Source: Bacteroides intestinalis DSM 17393 (GTDB taxonomy: Bacteria; Bacteroidota; Bacteroidia; Bacteroidales; Bacteroidaceae). From it: a DNA stretch of 64,000 bases. Shown here one piece after another: positions 62,898-64,000 of this stretch (the first letter of the stretch is position 1; each line of letters starts with the position of its first letter). A program made the position numbers and the translations under genes. The notes beneath the pieces are model-generated. The model did not search any database. It saw nothing but the letters and a program-made list of their open reading frames with translations, and had not been told where the DNA came from. The stretch lies in assembly GCF_000172175.1 (NCBI RefSeq), contig NZ_ABJL02000008.1:558001-622000 (forward strand), written 5' to 3'.

Positions 62898-64000
62898 AGG
62901 TTGTGTCAAAACTCTGGCACAACCTTTTTTATGCACAAAGCCCAGACTTTCGCAAGCCCGGGCTTTGCTATTACCCAAAGTTTTTGTATCTTTAGGCATA
63001 AAGTATTTCGTTATGGCAAAGTTACATTTTCGTCCTTACATTCCCAATCAAACCGTTCTTTTTCCTCAAAGAATTGATGAAAACATTGCGTCGAACGACC
63101 CGGTTCGCATAGTTAACACAGTTGTTGATACTCTCCATCTTGAAGGTTTCAATAAACTTTATAAAGAAACCGGCCGCTGTCCTTATCATCCTAAAATGAT
63201 GCTTAAGGTAATTATCTACGCCTACATGAATAATATCTATTCGTGCCGTAAAATAGAGAAGCTTCTCTTGCGTGACATTCATTATATCTGGCTTGCCGGT
63301 AATGAGCATCCGGATTTTATCACCATCAATCGTTTTCGTAACCGTGTAAAGGAGGAGATAAATAATGTATTCACCCAGTTAGTTCTTGTCCTTGCCGACA
63401 AAGGTTTCATCAGTCTTGAGGTGGAGTATATCGACGGCACTAAGATTGAATCCAAAGCCAACAAATATACTTTTGTCTGGCGCAAGAGTGTTGAAAAGCA
63501 CCGCACGAAGTTGCTGGACAAGATTCGTATCCTTCTGGAACAGGTGGACGAAGCCATTGCACAAGAGAACTCCGTAAAAGACACACCCGCCCAATTCACT
63601 CCCGCCATGCTCTCTGACATAGTGGATGAACTTAAAGAAGTCCTAGAACACCAGCCTGCGACAAAGGATAAGGAACAAAAGAAAGCCCTGCGCGAAAAGA
63701 AGAAACAGCTCAAGGAACTTGAAGGGTATCGTGACAAGCTGATGGAATACGACAATCATCTTGACACTCTTGGAGAACGTAATTCCTATTCCAAGACTGA
63801 TCCTGATGCCACATTCATGCGTATGAAAGAAGACGCCATGAAGAACGGGCAGACCAAGCCCGGATATAATTTGCAAATAGGTACTGAAAACCAATTTCTC
63901 ATAGACTTCCGACTGTTTCCCAACCCTACCGATACACTGACGCTCATTCCTTTCTTCCACTCCTTCCAACATCGCTATAACCGCTTACCCGCTGTCGGGG
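62898..64000 (+). mobile_element. IS1182-family insertion sequence, second copy (partial, cut by window)
   Basis: The left end repeats the left-end hairpin of the first copy exactly (AGGTTGTG...CACAACCT). All positions align with the first copy at a constant offset of 13,161, so there are no indels in the visible part. A leader hairpin CAAAGCCC...GGGCTTTG (62936-62969) is perfect in this copy. The right end lies beyond the window. Confidence 0.88.
63013..64000 (+). CDS. IS1182-family transposase, second copy (3' end outside window)
   Basis: The first 329 codons are visible and uninterrupted, starting MAKLHFRPYIPNQTVLFPQ. The protein is close to the first copy, with scattered changes in the first 146 residues (for example DENIASNDPVRIVNTVVDTL) and none over residues 147-232. 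The first catalytic Asp motif EYIDGTKIESKANKY is kept. The remaining catalytic residues lie beyond the window, so activity cannot be judged. Confidence 0.92.
   Translation, partial: MAKLHFRPYIPNQTVLFPQRIDENIASNDPVRIVNTVVDTLHLEGFNKLYKETGRCPYHPKMMLKVIIYAYMNNIYSCRKIEKLLLRDIHYIWLAGNEHPDFITINRFRNRVKEEINNVFTQLVLVLADKGFISLEVEYIDGTKIESKANKYTFVWRKSVEKHRTKLLDKIRILLEQVDEAIAQENSVKDTPAQFTPAMLSDIVDELKEVLEHQPATKDKEQKKALREKKKQLKELEGYRDKLMEYDNHLDTLGERNSYSKTDPDATFMRMKEDAMKNGQTKPGYNLQIGTENQFLIDFRLFPNPTDTLTLIPFFHSFQHRYNRLPAVG

Noticed and set aside
62778..62999. 73-residue frame spanning the left end of the second IS copy
   Set aside because: It crosses the IS boundary and terminal hairpin, so it cannot be an old conserved gene.
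49737..64000. Composite transposon formed by the two IS copies
   Set aside because: The enclosed genes are ordinary chromosomal functions with normal operon structure, and the two copies are diverged, so separate insertions fit better.
1..64000. tRNA or rRNA genes
   Set aside because: I looked in the gaps for T-loop-like GGTTCGAATCC words and conserved rRNA segments and saw none; a tRNA search program would be decisive.

Overview
The window looks like chromosomal DNA of a gut Bacteroides. Supporting signs are SusC-like and carboxypeptidase-regulatory-like outer-membrane proteins, a complete Na+-translocating NADH:quinone reductase (nqrABCDEF), serC-serA next to a DUF1015 gene, Bacteroides-type promoters (TAnnTTTG, with TTTG about 19-20 bp upstream where present), little Shine-Dalgarno signal, and an IS1182-family insertion sequence in two copies. 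I cannot fix the species. I found no rRNA, tRNA or CRISPR array and no prophage. Most of the window is housekeeping and cell-envelope DNA with unusually rich intergenic repeats.

Layout. 1-3.6 kb: a leftward metal-handling cluster (Cys-rich HYC_CC_PP-type protein, TonB-dependent receptor, periplasmic HMA protein, start of a CopA-like P-type ATPase). 3.7-8.9 kb: rightward RsiV-like lipoprotein, rsmG, metallo-hydrolase, gcvP and a strong hairpin terminator. 9-12.7 kb: hemolysin III-type membrane protein, a GNAT-like gene, and a compact ABC-transporter/GntR operon with a palindromic operator and a 37-residue membrane peptide as last gene. 12.8-16.1 kb: an outer-membrane beta-barrel receptor, then a 1-kb gap holding a long structured hairpin and two 22-bp-period repeat arrays. 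16.2-23.9 kb: nitroreductase, a HpaII-like nuclease relative without a methylase, CDGSH protein, IMPACT protein, glycerate kinase, flavoprotein, FKBP isomerase, two NAD(P)-dependent dehydrogenase-type genes and small proteins.

24-25.7 kb: an ECF sigma factor with a putative membrane anti-sigma partner. It is divergent from a DUF6249 membrane protein, and the shared intergenic region holds two facing copies of the same ECF-type promoter (GTAACC-N15-CGTCTAAA). 25.7-31 kb: DUF1015, serA, serC, DbpA-like RNA helicase. 31-36.9 kb: nqrFEDCBA (leftward). 37-49.7 kb: secreted C1 peptidase, BamA-like barrel, GT2 glycosyltransferase, cytoplasmic hybrid histidine kinase, a carboxyltransferase whose C-terminal domain lacks the biotin motif, an ECF sigma factor and a secreted M16 protease.

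49.7-64 kb: an intact IS1182-type element and, 13,161 bp further on in the same orientation, a second diverged copy cut by the window end. Between them lie a TRIC-type channel, a WecB-like epimerase, a glycosyltransferase, a DUF5686 protein, rarA, a 2-hydroxyacid dehydrogenase and two tandem endonuclease/exonuclease/phosphatase-fold proteins, the second ending in a T9SS-like sorting domain.

The points most worth following are the divergent ECF promoter pair, the apparently leaderless TAnnTTTG promoters, the paired 22-bp and 11-bp periodic intergenic arrays, the long perfect inverted repeat at 62.6 kb, the co-varying hairpins at the IS ends, and several enzymes whose expected catalytic or cofactor residues are replaced.
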